The notes beneath the pieces were generated by a model that saw only the letters and a program-made list of their open reading frames with translations, was not told where the DNA came from and did not search any database. Below are positions 12,201 to 23,922 of a stretch of DNA of 64,000 bases, piece by piece. The DNA is taken from positions 20,648,001 through 20,712,000 of the forward strand of contig CM065303.1 in NCBI GenBank assembly GCA_032871835.1, in the 5' to 3' direction. Each line of letters opens with the position of its first letter. The first letter of the stretch is position 1. Source of the DNA: Dipteronia dyeriana. Lineage: Eukaryota; Streptophyta; Magnoliopsida; Sapindales; Sapindaceae. Position numbers and translations under genes: made by a program.

Positions 12201-13060
12201 GGTTTGGACTTAATCGGCCCTATGCTGGCAGGAATAAGGGGCGGAGCAAAACATGCAATTGTGGTTGTTGATTATTTCACTGAGTGGGCGGAAGCTGAAG
12301 CATTGGTGGAAGCAAACACTACAAACTTTGTGAAAGAAAAAAACATACTCTATAGATTTGGAGTCCCAAATACAATTATCACCGATAACGGTACCCAATT
12401 TGACAACCTAAAATTCAGGCAACTATACAAAGAGTACCGGATTTCTAATTACTATGCCACTCCTGCCCATCCTCAAACAAATGGACAAGTTGAAGCACTG
12501 AACAAAGTCATCAAGCAGACACTTAAAATGAAGTTGGATGCAAAGAAGGGTAGTTAGGCTGAAAAACTTCCTGAAGTATTGTGGGCTTATCGAACAACGA
12601 TAAGAACCCTTACAGAGGAAACACCGTTTTTATTGGCATTCGAAACAGAGGCTGCCATCCCGGCAAAAACATCATATATGTCACCCAGAGTCAGGTTATA
12701 TGATGGAGATCATAATGTTGATATGTTGTTACAAGGTCTGAATGAGTTAGAAGAAAAAGGGAGAAATCATAAGTGTGAAACGCAACATATAGGCAACGAG
12801 CGGCTAGGTATTACAACTCCCACGTCCGAGTTAGGAAATTCGGAATGGGTGACCTGGTGCTCAAACGAGTATCGCTGAACACAAAATATAGAGCCGCAGG
12901 TTCGTTGGCTGACAAATGGGAAGATCCATACAAAATTGAAGGAATGGCCAGGCATGGAGCATATTGGATCGCCCGACCAGGAGGAGTTACCCCGACCATG
13001 CAACGCCCAATACCTAAAGATCTTTTATCCTTAAAATTCGCTAATTTTAGGCTTTATTTC
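9230..13060 (+). pseudogene. Tat-like pol remnant (PR-RT-RH-aRH-IN)
   Basis: Domains in order: aspartic protease at 9333-9600, where VDNGSLANIF replaces the usual DxGS motif; reverse transcriptase at 9930-10660 (CVDFIDLNK, SFMDAYSGYNQI, MPFGLKN, YIDDML); a first RNase H at about 10780-11160 (YTSKAL...YSQAEKMALALV); a second, separate RNase H at 11320-11700 (WKLYVDGSSN...FSDSQLVVNQI...DALSKLAS); and integrase at 11950-12990, with LDLIGPM, IITDNGTQFD and PQTNGQVEALN covering the DDE residues, followed by a C-terminal segment (GDLVLKRV...DKWEDPYKI). At least ten in-frame stops plus frameshifts near 11460 and 12780 show it is inactive. Confidence 0.9.
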
Positions 13061-13589
13061 ATTTTAGTCATGATATTTTTTAGTGATTTATTCTTAGAAA
13101 TCCTTTTGAGGATTTTTCATATTTTGTTAGTTTTGCAAAATTATAAACAAAAACCCGACACAGGATTCCCAGAAATGAGCATATGATAATAAGAACATAT
13201 GACTAAAGAATTGACACATACAATAAAATGCTCGGGGCCATTAATTTGGTAAAAATCCCGAATGGGCGGAAAAGCTCGAAAGAGCATGTCAACCGAGCAA
13301 GATCAACCAAGACCAACCAAGACCTTAGCCAAAAGGCAAACCCGATGCCCCAGATTCTGGAAAAAGGCTTGGGGCACCGTCGGGTAAATCCTGGTGAGTT
13401 GCGCAGCTGTGTTAAGCAACTCAGAGCTTAACGATTCGATAAACCCTTGTGCAGATAAAACTATGAGACATCCTCAGTGACATGCGTAAGCACCCAAAAT
13501 GTATGATCGTGGCGAGCCTCGATGTAACGTTTGGGTAGCAACCGAGTATGGAATTCAAGTACAAATCTATTTGGCTTTATTTCAAAATT

Positions 13590-13866
13590 ACTCGATCAGC
13601 AATATTAGCCAGTTAACAAGATACTTGGCATTGAAAAATCGTAACGAAGTTATTCGGGCAATGATAGTAGCCAGTTAATAAGATACTTGGCATTCAAAAT
13701 TAAGTTGCTCAGATAATGATACTAGCTTGTTAATAAGATACTTGGCATTCAAAATTAAGTTGCTCAGATAACAATATTAGCCATTTAATAAGATATTTGA
13801 CGTTCAAAAATTGTAACAAAGTTAGTCGAGCAACGACATTAGCCAGTTAATAAGATACTTGGCATT
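13590..13866 (+). repeat. tandem repeats of 55-62 bp in the 3' region of the Tat-like element
   Basis: Five diverged units are marked by AGCCAGTTAATAAGATACTT followed by GGCATTCAAAATTAAGTTGC-like sequence. The shared GTTAA word recurs at spacings of 62, 55, 55 and 62 bases. They lie just after pol and an apparently noncoding stretch (13070-13590). Tandem repeats in this position are common in Tat-group elements. No coding role is evident. Confidence 0.85.
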
Positions 13867-14508
13867 TTTTGGGTAGCACTGGGCTTGCATTACCCGGTTT
13901 AGAATATTCATAAGAAATTCACGGCTAAGAGCAATCATATAAATATGAAATTTTATTAACTATGAATTTTTACAAGTTCAAGTTATCTAAGGCGGAGCCG
14001 AGGTTTTCGAGTCCTTACCAATGCTCAGATTAGGCACCATTTCATATTCGTGGAGAAGACTCTCGTTTAAAAGGCCACACAATTATGTCAATCAGGTCAT
14101 CCAACCAAGCACTATAATCCACTACGGAGACCGGTCCAACGTCGAGCTTCAACCCGTCCACACCAGCTCCCTAATTGGCATAAAAAGTTGAAAGAGAATG
14201 CTCGGTTGGGACCTCTAAGTGCATAGGATGGGGTTCTTTACTTTGGCTACGACAGTAAGCTCTCCACTCTCTCATCTAAGTCTGAAAAGACTCTAAGGAC
14301 TAATCCACATGGTTTTTGATTGATAATTCCCAATTAGCTCGAGCCTTGTCAGTTGCCCAATTTTTTACCTTGAAGAACTCGCTAGCTGAAACCACCGCCA
14401 CTAGAAATCCCTAAAGAGTAATGCATCATAAGTTGGGGACCTGTTAAAAGTAATCAACCCCTTAAACTTCAAGTTCCAGCCTGGCTTCCTTCGAGAAGGA
14501 TTCAATCG

Positions 14509-17013
14509 TCAAAGCCTAGCATTTAAGATCTTCAATTTTGTCCTCATAGGATGACTTCGTTTTTTCGGCCTCTTGTTCAGCTTGAAGCATTGACTCCTGG
14601 GTGATGGAGAGCAAGTCTTGTAAAGATTTATCCTTCTCCTCTGCAGCAGAGGTCCTCTCCTCGGCCTCCATAAACTTTGCCAAACAACGATCGATGAACT
14701 CCTGGTCAGAACTCGCCTCTCTTTGATAGGCAGCCTCAATCCGAGCACGATTGTTCTTACTCTCATTTAACTGAGCTTCCTGATGCCTTATCCGATCAGC
14801 TTGGTGTTGTTGCATCTGAACAGCCTTAGCAAACTCAATAACCACTTGTAGGGAAGTAGGTTAAAGATGCTCAAATTAAGGCCCATTAATGCGAAGTTTG
14901 GTTCAGAAGACTTACGTAAGTCATACTGTTGAAAATATTATAAAGGCGCTCCGTAGGGGAACCATTCCTAAAACGGCTCCAATTATCATCACCAATAAAA
15001 GCACGGTCGGAAGACATGGTCTTCAGCATATCCTGGGAGGAAGGGCTTATAGGCTGTTCCGAGAACCCTGCTTCTGTAGCTTCAACTTTAGGGGGCAAGG
15101 AGTTCTCTCTATTCAAACTCTCTCGAGGCTTCTCCCCTTCTATAGAAGACTTCTCCATTTGAGCACTCAGGGAATCAATAGCATCAGCATCTTCGTCGCT
15201 CTACTCAATGAACGACACCACTCTTGTAACTTTTGGAGGAGGTCAAACAAGAGAATGAGTTGCCTTCCTTTTTTTAGCACGAGTACAGCGGAAAATAAGA
15301 TCAGCTGAAGGATCTTCCTATTCTTTCGTTATATCATGAAAAGTCTAAAAAAAATCAGGAAGAAAAGGATCAACCTATTCAGCAGGGGGTTCCCTAACTT
15401 CTTCATCTCCCCTATCAATAAACTGCTCAGCTGGCACCCCATTGGCGGGGGAACTAGGCCCCTCAGACGCTATACGAATAGGATGCCCTTATTGCCTTCC
15501 TTTATCCTCAGACAGTCTCTGGTCATTATCAATGGGATCACTCGGGCCGCTTGATTCCCCCACACTCGGCTAGACCATAGAGATGTATTCAGGAACTTGT
15601 TCATCAACCTCATCCGAATTCTCATCTGAATCATCATCAGGAGAAGCAATCCCCTCTTCCCTTTCACGAGAAATTTCTTTATGACTCGCCTGAATAATTG
15701 TCTTCACCTGATGAACCTAGGCATCACAGACGATGTCCGTATAGTACACTGAATATGAAGGAGTTAAAAAAAAAAAGAAACAGTAAAAGCGACAAAATAA
15801 GAACAACATGAAATATCACTTACATCGTCTGCGACGAGCAGAAATTTGAGCAAAGAAGCTAAGATCCATTATTTTCTTCCCATCAAAAAGGTAGGACCTG
15901 TTTCTTTTCTCCAAAGTGCACACGGCCACCTAAGCAAGTAAGAGAACAAAAGTACCATGGAACCTTTAATACTTCCCGAGCTTCACTGATTGAAAGCTCG
16001 ACCTGGCTTCCCCAGTTTCCTCTAACAAAAAACCAATTATTTTTCCAATACTTGTTCGAGATAGAAAAACCCCAGATAAAACCCTTTTTCTTGTCATCCA
16101 AGGAAGTTTTGATGCCCTGGTTCACCTTCAATACCTTGGGAATCCAGCTTTCCGGTTGGCTGGATAGAAGAAAATAAGTCTCAGCCTGACCAGACTGCCT
16201 AAGAATATGAAAATGCCTTATTTCACGAGGATAATACGGTAAAAAATTCATCTGACTCTACATATGCCACATGCACATCAAAATCCTATAGCTATTTGGG
16301 GCAAGATGGGTTGGAGTAATCCCCGCCTCGGTAAGAACCAAGCGATGAAAGGTTGTAGGGGAAGAGTCACCCCACAGCTAAGCATGGATCCATAAATTAC
16401 AACCATACCTGGAGGAGGGTTCCACGCGGCCCTATTACCAGCAGGCATCATTGAAATATAATCATCTAGATTAAACCAAGCGTGATATTTTTCAATCTCA
16501 GTAGCCACGACCACGTTTGGTTCAGTGTCATAAACACTCGGACGATCAAGAGAGAAGAGAATCTGAGAGGAACAGTGTTCTGCTTTGACGTCGTTCTCAT
16601 TAACCACTTGCCTCCCAATCTGAATTCCGCCTAGAATATGTCTGCGAACAGTGCATCCACTTTGATGATTTCTTATCCTAGATCGTAAAGGTACCCTGTG
16701 ACGATCAGAAATAGAAGACTCAGAACTGGAGGAAGATTCAGAGCTAGGGCTAGAAGGAACACCAGGATAAAGCCTAGAAACATCAACATTCAAAAAATAA
16801 AGTTGGTGGTGATTCTCTCAATAATTTGTAAACACAATAGGCTAAATGAGTATCCCCACGCTCAAGCGCATCGAAAGCTATAACAAAAAAACGATGCCGT
16901 GCAACAAGATCCATGTAAACTGACCTTAAAATTAGACGTAAAAAACTGGAGAAGAGCATCAACAAAGAGCGAAGAATGGATCTGTACATAAGTAAACAAG
17001 AAGACAGAAGCAA
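14509..17013 (-). pseudogene. antisense gene within the Tat-like element (PF04195-like, broken)
   Basis: Open segments on the minus strand run opposite to gag-pol. From its 5' end: 17013-16783 (MLLSSCLLMYRS); 16793-16278, which is Ser-rich and then carries WNPPPGMVVIYGSMLSCGV and LPLQPFIAWFLPRRGLLQP; 16251-15883 (YFLLSSQPESWIPKVLKV...KYWKNNWFFVRG); and 14845-14516, a charged, probably coiled-coil tail. The middle resembles the plant 'putative gypsy type transposon' domain (PF04195) by layout and motif style. That match is from memory and unverified. Frameshifts (for example between 16278 and 16251) and stops break it. Its function is unknown. Antisense extra genes are known in Tat-group elements. 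Confidence 0.6.
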
Positions 17014-17470
17014 GCCTGGATCTTTTCCTTTTGTAAGGATAACGAGAAAATAGCCTCGTCAGTTTAAATAAACCGTTTGATGATCAAAGGCTCGAAACCC
17101 TAGGATTTGGAAAGGCGGAAAGATTAAAAAAAAGGGACGTTGGATGACATAAGCGGCGTATCAAATAATCAGCAGGTCGTATATCATAAATGCCAACAGA
17201 AATACCAAACGATAAAAATACATGTGTCTTGAAAAAAATAGATCAAGCCGTCAGAATTTCAGAACGTCACAATCATAGGGATTTCACGTGAAGAGACAAA
17301 CTGCATATACATGGTTGCCATTAAGACACTTCATAAATGTTACGAATTGATTAAGAATTATTATTTCTGCATTAATGAGGCATTAATAAAGGAAATGACG
17401 AGAAGACATTCGGAGGTACAGTGATTAAAATACTTTTGCCAAAATGAATTCTACTCGGCAAAAGTATTTT

Positions 17471-17481
17471 AAGGGGGGTAT
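17471..17481 (+). promoter_or_regulatory. polypurine tract of the Tat-like element
   Basis: AAGGGGGGTAT directly precedes the 3' LTR start TGTTATA. It matches the G-rich tract plus TAT seen next to LTRs A and B of the 32545-40281 element, supporting relatedness. Confidence 0.8.
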
Positions 17482-18352
17482 TGTTATATGTATATTTTAT
17501 TAAATGTATACGTCACTGACAGATAAGACAGCCTCCCAAGAAGATTGCCAGATAAGCATCTAGGCTGGCATCTGAAAAACATCGGTGATATCGTCCAGAC
17601 ACGAGAACCAGAGTAAGGTCGAATACAAATATTCGGCACATTCAACTTTACTCGGGACACCATGTGAAGCCCGAGTAAAGAAGTTATCGAGAAATATGTG
17701 ATCCACATAAGTAAATGAGCCCAAAGAAGGAATCTAGAATCACACTCCAATACGAAAACATCCTTATTTCATTCCCCTGAATCAGAGAAGGAAAGAACTT
17801 AAAAGTTTCTATAAGGATAAAACACCAAATAGGAAACGAGTCCAAATCAAGCAATAATTCTACTCTTTTAAAAGATTGTACACCAATTTGGAAATAAATC
17901 CTAAACAGACTGTGCAACTAGAATTCCATGAAGATTCAGACACGATCCACAAGATCTCAGAAACAGGAAAGAAGACAGAGACGATTTCAACAAGCAACCA
18001 GTTCCAATTAAACACTATCACCGCACCTAATATGTAACAAGGATTAGGGTTCTATGCACATATAAATATATCAATAATCTAACTGTAAAACAACAAGAAC
18101 ACACATAGTAGAGAACAGATAAACCACCAAGAAAGAGAGACAAGAGAGATCGAGAGGTGTAATTTATCATTCAATAGTGGATTTGGCTAGGCTATGCATT
18201 CAACCACCCGTGGATATTTCTCTAATCAACGGAGTTTTACCACGTATACTCATGTCATAACAATATCAATTGCATTCTCTTTCTCTTTTAACAGGTCATA
18301 ATCGAATCCAGCGTTGTTAACTTTCTTGACCATCAAGAAATAGACGTCAACA
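17482..18352 (+). repeat. 3' LTR of the Tat-like element
   Basis: This is the 871-bp partner of the 727-bp 5' LTR. It is similar throughout, except for an internal segment at about 17728-17893 that the 5' LTR lacks and a shorter TA run at its start. It ends GACGTCAACA and is followed by the target duplication GGTGT. The hairpin block is at 18208-18246. Confidence 0.92.
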
Positions 18353-18488
18353 GGTGTCAGTATTCGTACCCACGTAAAATTCATAATTTAAATACAATAT
18401 CATTTTTAATATTTTAAATTTTTAAGAAAAAATTGTTGTACATGGGTCGGCACTTGGGCCATCCCAACACAAGCTATATATATAACAG

Positions 18489-18877
18489 CAGGGTCCCTTC
18501 ATGCTAGGGCCCTAAAATTTATTTTCTAAGTTTCTATATATGTTAAGTTATTGAAGGAAAAAAAAGCCCAATAAAAATAAAACCCAAAAAAAGGTCCCAA
18601 TTGCTTGTTTTAAAATGGGGTTGATTTATTATATGAGTTTTTGTTATGTGTTTGTTTAAAAAATGGCTCAATACATAGTAAAAAATTTAACACAAACCCA
18701 AATATTTTTATCTTATTATTTGTTAGGGTTTCATACTTTTCTTTACATATATATATATATATATATATATCATTTCGTCTCCAGTGTCCTCCACCCACTC
18801 TCTTTACAAGAAAAACGACATCTCTCTTCTCTTGATTCTCTATTCTCTTTGCTCTTCCTGGCTTTCTCGCTCAACGC

Positions 18878-18910
<33 letters not shown>

Positions 18911-21900
18911 GTATCAAATTCTCAATTTATTTAGGTAATTACTTTTTGTTTTTAGCTTTTGATTTTTGTCATTTTTACAAATTGTACTTTTTATAATATT
19001 TATTTCTATTTAATCTTCTTTGTTCCCTGATTTGTTTTCTCTTATTTATTGTTATTTTTTATTATTTTGATTGTGATTGTCACTTTAAATTAAATAACCA
19101 CTTTCTCCTGTCTACTATATACTGATCTTCCGAATTCTGATTTGTTGTACTTCTTTTTTTCTTTATAGTTTTGTTATTTACTTTTTTTTGGGTGAATAAT
19201 TGATGGGCGAAACTGTGAAACTGTGAAAGTGAAACACTAAAACTAAAAAGACTATTGGGCAAGACCATGAGTCATGAGTCATAACTGGGTGTTAAACTGT
19301 TAATTTGATTATATCTTTTAGAATTTTAGCTTTAAGTGGTTTTTCTTACTTTGATTTTGAGTCCAAAGTCCAAACGAGTAAATAACACTTGATTTAGTCA
19401 TTTAGAGTTTTAGACATTCAATGATTTGTCTTCTCCTATTAACTTGTTTATGATTAAGAATTTGAGTTCAAACGTAGGCCTAAGTAGTGTTAATCTCAAA
19501 TATAATCATTGTCCAGTAATTAATTAATATATAATTTGATTGTATTTTTCGACAACAAAAAAATCAATCTTGCGGCATTACGGAACTGGTGCAACTTGTT
19601 GAATGAACTTGAATCCAATTGCTGGAATGCTTGACAGGTTTTATTGTTCTGTTTCATTGCTTCACAATTCACATTGATTGTTATTTTATTTATTATGTTA
19701 GTTCTTAGTGTTTTATTTTTCTTTGTTTGTTATTTTAGTTATTAGTAACATGCTTCCTAAAAAAGAACCACCTGGATCTGAATAAAGAAAAAAAAAGACA
19801 AAGATTAGAAAAATTGACTCAGTCTCAAAAGGGAGCTTTGGAAAAATTATTTACTAAGAAAGTAGAGTCCGATTGTTCACTTGAAAATTTAGTTGAAGGT
19901 TTAGCTAATGAGTCACAACATCCAACTCCTCATTTGACATGTCAACTCAATGATCGTGATGTGAATAATATTAATGATAATGAAACTTTGGTCAATGAAA
20001 TTGAAAATGATGAACCTCAACTGAATGATGATGATGTAATTAACATGAATGACAATGAGAATTTGGGCAATAAAATTGAAAATTATGAAAATCAACTGAA
20101 TGATCATAATGTGATTGACGTGAATGCTAATGTAAATTTGGGCAATGAAATAGAACAACAAACTCCTCATTTTGATATTTATGACCCTAGAATTTGGGAA
20201 AACCTTGATAATAAAACAATTGATTTATTAGTGAAAAAAAGTCCTATCAGAGAACCCAATCTCAACTTTCCTTTGGATGGTAAATCTAGATTTTTCATAT
20301 TCATATTATACTCGAAAATTACCGAATAGAGAGACTCAAGATAGTAAATGGTTAGTGTACTCAAAGCATGTAGACAAAGTATATTGTTTATGTTGTAAGT
20401 TGTTCAAGTCAACGAATACGAACAATCTTTTAGCACGTGAAGGATTTAATAATTGGAAGCATCTTAGTGAGAGGCTTAGAGAACATAAAAATAGTATCGA
20501 ACATATCACTAATATGAGCACTTGTATTGATTGTACTCCAAATATAAGTCACCAAGAAAAAATGACTTTGATAATTCGATGTGTAGATATGTCCACTAGT
20601 ACTATAAAAGTAGAAGAGTACTTTCTAGGGAAGGTGGATGATACATCTGGGATAGGGCTTTTTAATGAATTACTAGTTGTTCTAAAATCTATTGGTCTTA
20701 ATATTAATGATGTGAGGGGATAAGATTATGATAATAGATCTAACATGAAAGGGAAACACCAAGGTGTATAAAAAAGATTACTAGAAATAAATCCTAGAGC
20801 GTTGTACATGTTATGTGTTGCTCATAGTCCTAATCTAACTGTTTGTGATATGGCTAACTTTTGTGTTAAAGCGGTATCTTTTTTGGAGTTGTTCAACGAA
20901 TATATTCATTGTTTTCTAGTTCTATAAAAAGATAGAAAAAAATTCAAGATCATGTCAACGGCTTAACTCTCAAAACATTATCCACAACACGTTAAGAGAG
21001 TCGTATTAATAGTATTAAAGCTATAAAATATCAAACTCCCCAAATAAAAAAAGTTTTGTTAGTACTACTTGATAGTAGTGATGATGTAAAAAACAAATAG
21101 TGAATCTGAAAGTTTAGCAAATGAACTTAAAATATTTGAGTTTTTATTAGGCATGACTATTTGGCATGATATCTTGTTTCCTATAAACATGGTTAGCAAA
21201 ACTTTGCAATCTAAGGATATGTGTCTTGATATTGCTATGGAACATTTGAAGGGTATCATTTCTTTTTTTGAAATTTATAGAGAAAATGGATTTACATCAG
21301 CCATGATTGACGCCAAAAGTATTGCATCTAATTTGGAAATTGAACCATTTTTTGTTAAAAAAATGTCAAATTCGTAGAAAGAAATAGTTTGATGAGAATG
21401 CACATGAGGATATAACGCATTCGCTGAAGAATCTTTTAGAGTGAATTATTTTATTGTTGTAGTTGATGTTGCTATTGCTTCCTTGAAGAATAGATTTGAA
21501 CAATTGCAAATATTTGAAGGTATTTTTGTGTTCTTATATGATTCAAAGAAGTTAATTTCATTAAATGATAATAAATTGAAATAATGTTGCGTAAATCTTG
21601 AACTTACTCTAAAACACGATACATTTGTAGATGTGATTCAAATGATTTATTTTCTAAATTGAGAGTGTTACAAGTAGTTTTGCCAAAAGAAAAAAAGACT
21701 GCCATTGAAATACTTGAGTTTGTAAAAGCTTCAGATTGTTATCTGAATGTATCAATTGCATATAGAATATTGTTAACTATACCTATAACTGTGGCATCCG
21801 TAGAAAGAAGTTTTCTAAATTAAAATTGTTGAAATCTTATTTGTAGTCAACTATGCCAAAAGAAAGGTTAAATGGGTTGGCAATCTTGTGTATCGAAAAT

Positions 21901-22468
21901 GAAATGTTGGAAAATATTGAATTTAAAAATATCATTAGTGAATTTGCTTCTAAAAATGCTAGAAGAAAACATTTCAAATGATATTTTTATACTGTTTATT
22001 GTGTTGTGATTTTGTTAGGACTACTTGATAACTGAATATGTTGAAGAGTTGCTAAAATATTTTGGAACTTTGTAAACACTAGTGAACGGTCTATCTTCTG
22101 GTGCTTTGTAAATTCTTATATCTTTTATGGGTGGTGTTGCTATTAGCATGTTACTCATGTGCCCAGATTACCAAATCAAGTTGTTTCCGTTTTATTTGAT
22201 GCTTTTGTCACACACAAAATGAGTTGTACATCTTTTGTAATTTATAGGCTATTATCAAATATTTTGATATATGACATTGATATTGTTATGTAATTTGAGT
22301 ACTTCTAATGAATCTTTCTTTAATGAAATTACCATTTTCGAGCTAAATATACGAAAACAGGTTATAAATTTATATGTATATTGAAAAACTACGAATATAC
22401 ACACGGCCATAAGGGGCCTATTTTTTTGATTTCGTCTATGGACCTCTGAATAGTTAGGAACGATACTG
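18489..22468 (+). mobile_element. hAT element of the DUF4371/TTF-zinc-finger type (degenerate)
   Basis: The left end reads CAGGGTCCCTTCATGCTAGGG and the right end, around 22410-22468, carries AAGGGGCCT...GGACCTCTGAATAG...CGATACTG. These are imperfect inverted matches in the style of hAT elements that encode TTF-type/DUF4371 transposases. One transposase pseudogene lies between them. No exact 8-bp duplication was found at the chosen ends, so boundaries are approximate. 18490-19750 is leader and noncoding DNA with a TA run at 18748-18771. Confidence 0.6.
19751..21981 (+). pseudogene. DUF4371/TTF-type hAT transposase (broken)
   Basis: The remnant opens at about 19751 (MLPKKEPPGSE). It has an Asp/Asn-rich N-terminal part (19814-20280) with repeated NDNENLGNEIE-like units. 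The TTF-type zinc-finger segment at 20277-20470 follows in a shifted frame (WLVYSKHVDKVYCLCCKLFK...GFNNWKHLSERLREH). A DUF4371-like part continues to 20723 and beyond (ALYMLCVAHSPNLTVCDMA near 20800). Pieces of the RNase H-like core are at 21065-21377. The hAT dimerisation end is at 21785-21981 (TVASVERSF, then NGLAILCIENEMLENIEF), stopping at 21979-21981. Frameshifts and stops are frequent, so the gene is inactive. Confidence 0.8.
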
Positions 22469-22482
22469 ATATAATATATATG

Positions 22483-22530
<48 letters not shown>
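22469..22530. repeat. AT dinucleotide microsatellite
   Basis: A nearly pure TA/AT run with a few G or C interruptions lies directly after the hAT-like right end. Confidence 0.9.
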
Positions 22531-22534
<4 letters not shown>

Positions 22535-22945
22535 GCCATTTTGGCAAGTAGGTCATATTGTGATACATCATAATTGTTGTGCCATGCTTAGCCTGACACT
22601 ACACTATTTCGGGCTATGCTAGGCACTGCCCACAACCCGTATGGTTCTTGTAAATGAGAGTTGTGTCGTTCCAGCACGACCCATTTTACGTCTCTACTCC
22701 TAACCACCTGACGACAGGACGGGTAGGAGGAGTGGGACCCAACCATTTGTTTATGCATGCCACGTGGAAGTATGTCTACATGTTGGCAACATCCTCACCT
22801 CTATTATGTAAAACCTAAAAGTATGTCTTATTCTGTCATCTAACAACATTACTACACACTGTTTCTACATAATGTACTATATATGCTTTTGTAGAGAAAC
22901 AATAAAAGCCTAATTAAGTAAAGTAACCAACATTTTGCCAAAATG
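22531..22945. other. intergenic, contains a GC-richer fragment
   Basis: No gene is seen. 22580-22690 is a CG-richer stretch with the words GCCATGCTTAGCC, GGGCTATGCTAGGCAC and GTTCCAGCACGACCC. This is the style of degenerate plant hAT termini, but no element could be delimited. Confidence 0.4.
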
Positions 22946-23511
22946 TAAGGGTCCGTTCTGTAAGCATTTTTTAGTTGTTGTTCTTAAAAAATAAAAATGA
23001 AAATGAAAATGAAAACAGTGTTTTTTATTTCAGTTTCGAATTTTGAAAACATATCTGGTAGCATATACTAAAAGCTGTATTTTAAAAATAAAAATGGAAA
23101 AACACGTCTGGTAGGTTTACTGAAAAACTATCAAAAATTGAAATATCAATTTTTGTATATTGTTTGATATTATTACAATTATAAAAAAATTGATTAAATA
23201 ATTAACCAACATAATTTTTGTATTATAATTTTTAAATTAAACAAAAGTAACACAGCACAAATTACAAAAAAAAAAATCAATTAATCAAAACTAAACTCTT
23301 AAATTATAAATAAGTATTATTTTAATAAATATAAATAACAGTAATAAAAAATATATAAAAATAATTAAAAAGAAGAAAAAGAAAGGAAATCAAATCAATC
23401 AAGAAGAAGAAAAGAAGAAAAAGAAAGGAAGAAGGTCAAAGAAGAAGAGAATGAAGAGGATCGAAGAATGAGAAGGATCGAAGAAGGAGAAAAAGAGGAC
23501 CAGAGAAGAAA

Positions 23512-23906
23512 TGATGTATGACATGAGGAAGTTGCAGCCGTGGGAATCAGTCATGAGGAAGTTAATATTGTTAGTTAGTTTACTTGTTAGTTGAATTTTC
23601 TTGTTTTGTAAGACATTAGTTGTTAGTTATGAAAATAGGAAATAAATCAAACCTGTTTGATATTAGTTTTTTTTCAGTCCGTTTAGGATTAGGAAATAAA
23701 TCAAACCTGTTTGATATTAGTTTTTCAGTCCATTTAGGATTAGGAAATAAATCAAACTTGTTTGATATTAGTTGATTCTATTTATTTTCTATTTAAGCAA
23801 AGAGTCAGGGAGGTTGTAGGAATTATTATTATTCATTCATCAATAAAATTGTTCTTTGAACACAACTCTCTCGTGGATTCGAGATTATTTAGCTTCCGCT
23901 ACGTCA
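23512..23906 (+). repeat. 5' LTR of the 5.36 kb gypsy element
   Basis: The LTR starts TGATGTATGACATGAGG and ends CTACGTCA. It contains three near-identical internal units of about 53 bp, each holding AGGAAATAAATCAAAC followed by TGTTTGATATTAG (near 23637, 23691 and 23745). A possible TATA-like TATTTAAGC lies near 23790. Confidence 0.92.
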
Positions 23907-23908
23907 AG

Positions 23909-23920
23909 TGGTATCAGAGC
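23909..23920 (+). promoter_or_regulatory. primer binding site (tRNA-iMet)
   Basis: TGGTATCAGAGC two bases after the LTR is the standard complement to the 3' end of plant initiator tRNA-Met. It is used to prime minus-strand DNA synthesis. Confidence 0.93.
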
Positions 23921-23922
23921 CT

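Larger units (their letters stand above)
6555..18352 (+). mobile_element. full-length Ty3/gypsy element, Tat-like, 11.8 kb
   Basis: Two LTRs (TGTTATA...GTCAACA) bound the element, and the 5-bp target duplication GGTGT is present on both sides (6550-6554 and 18353-18357). Gag, protease, RT, two RNase H regions and integrase follow in gypsy order on the plus strand. After them comes about 4.4 kb of 3' sequence with tandem repeats and a broken antisense gene, then a polypurine tract. The second RNase H and the long 3' region point to the Tat group (Tat/Retand/Ogre-like). All reading frames are interrupted, so the copy is dead. Confidence 0.9.
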
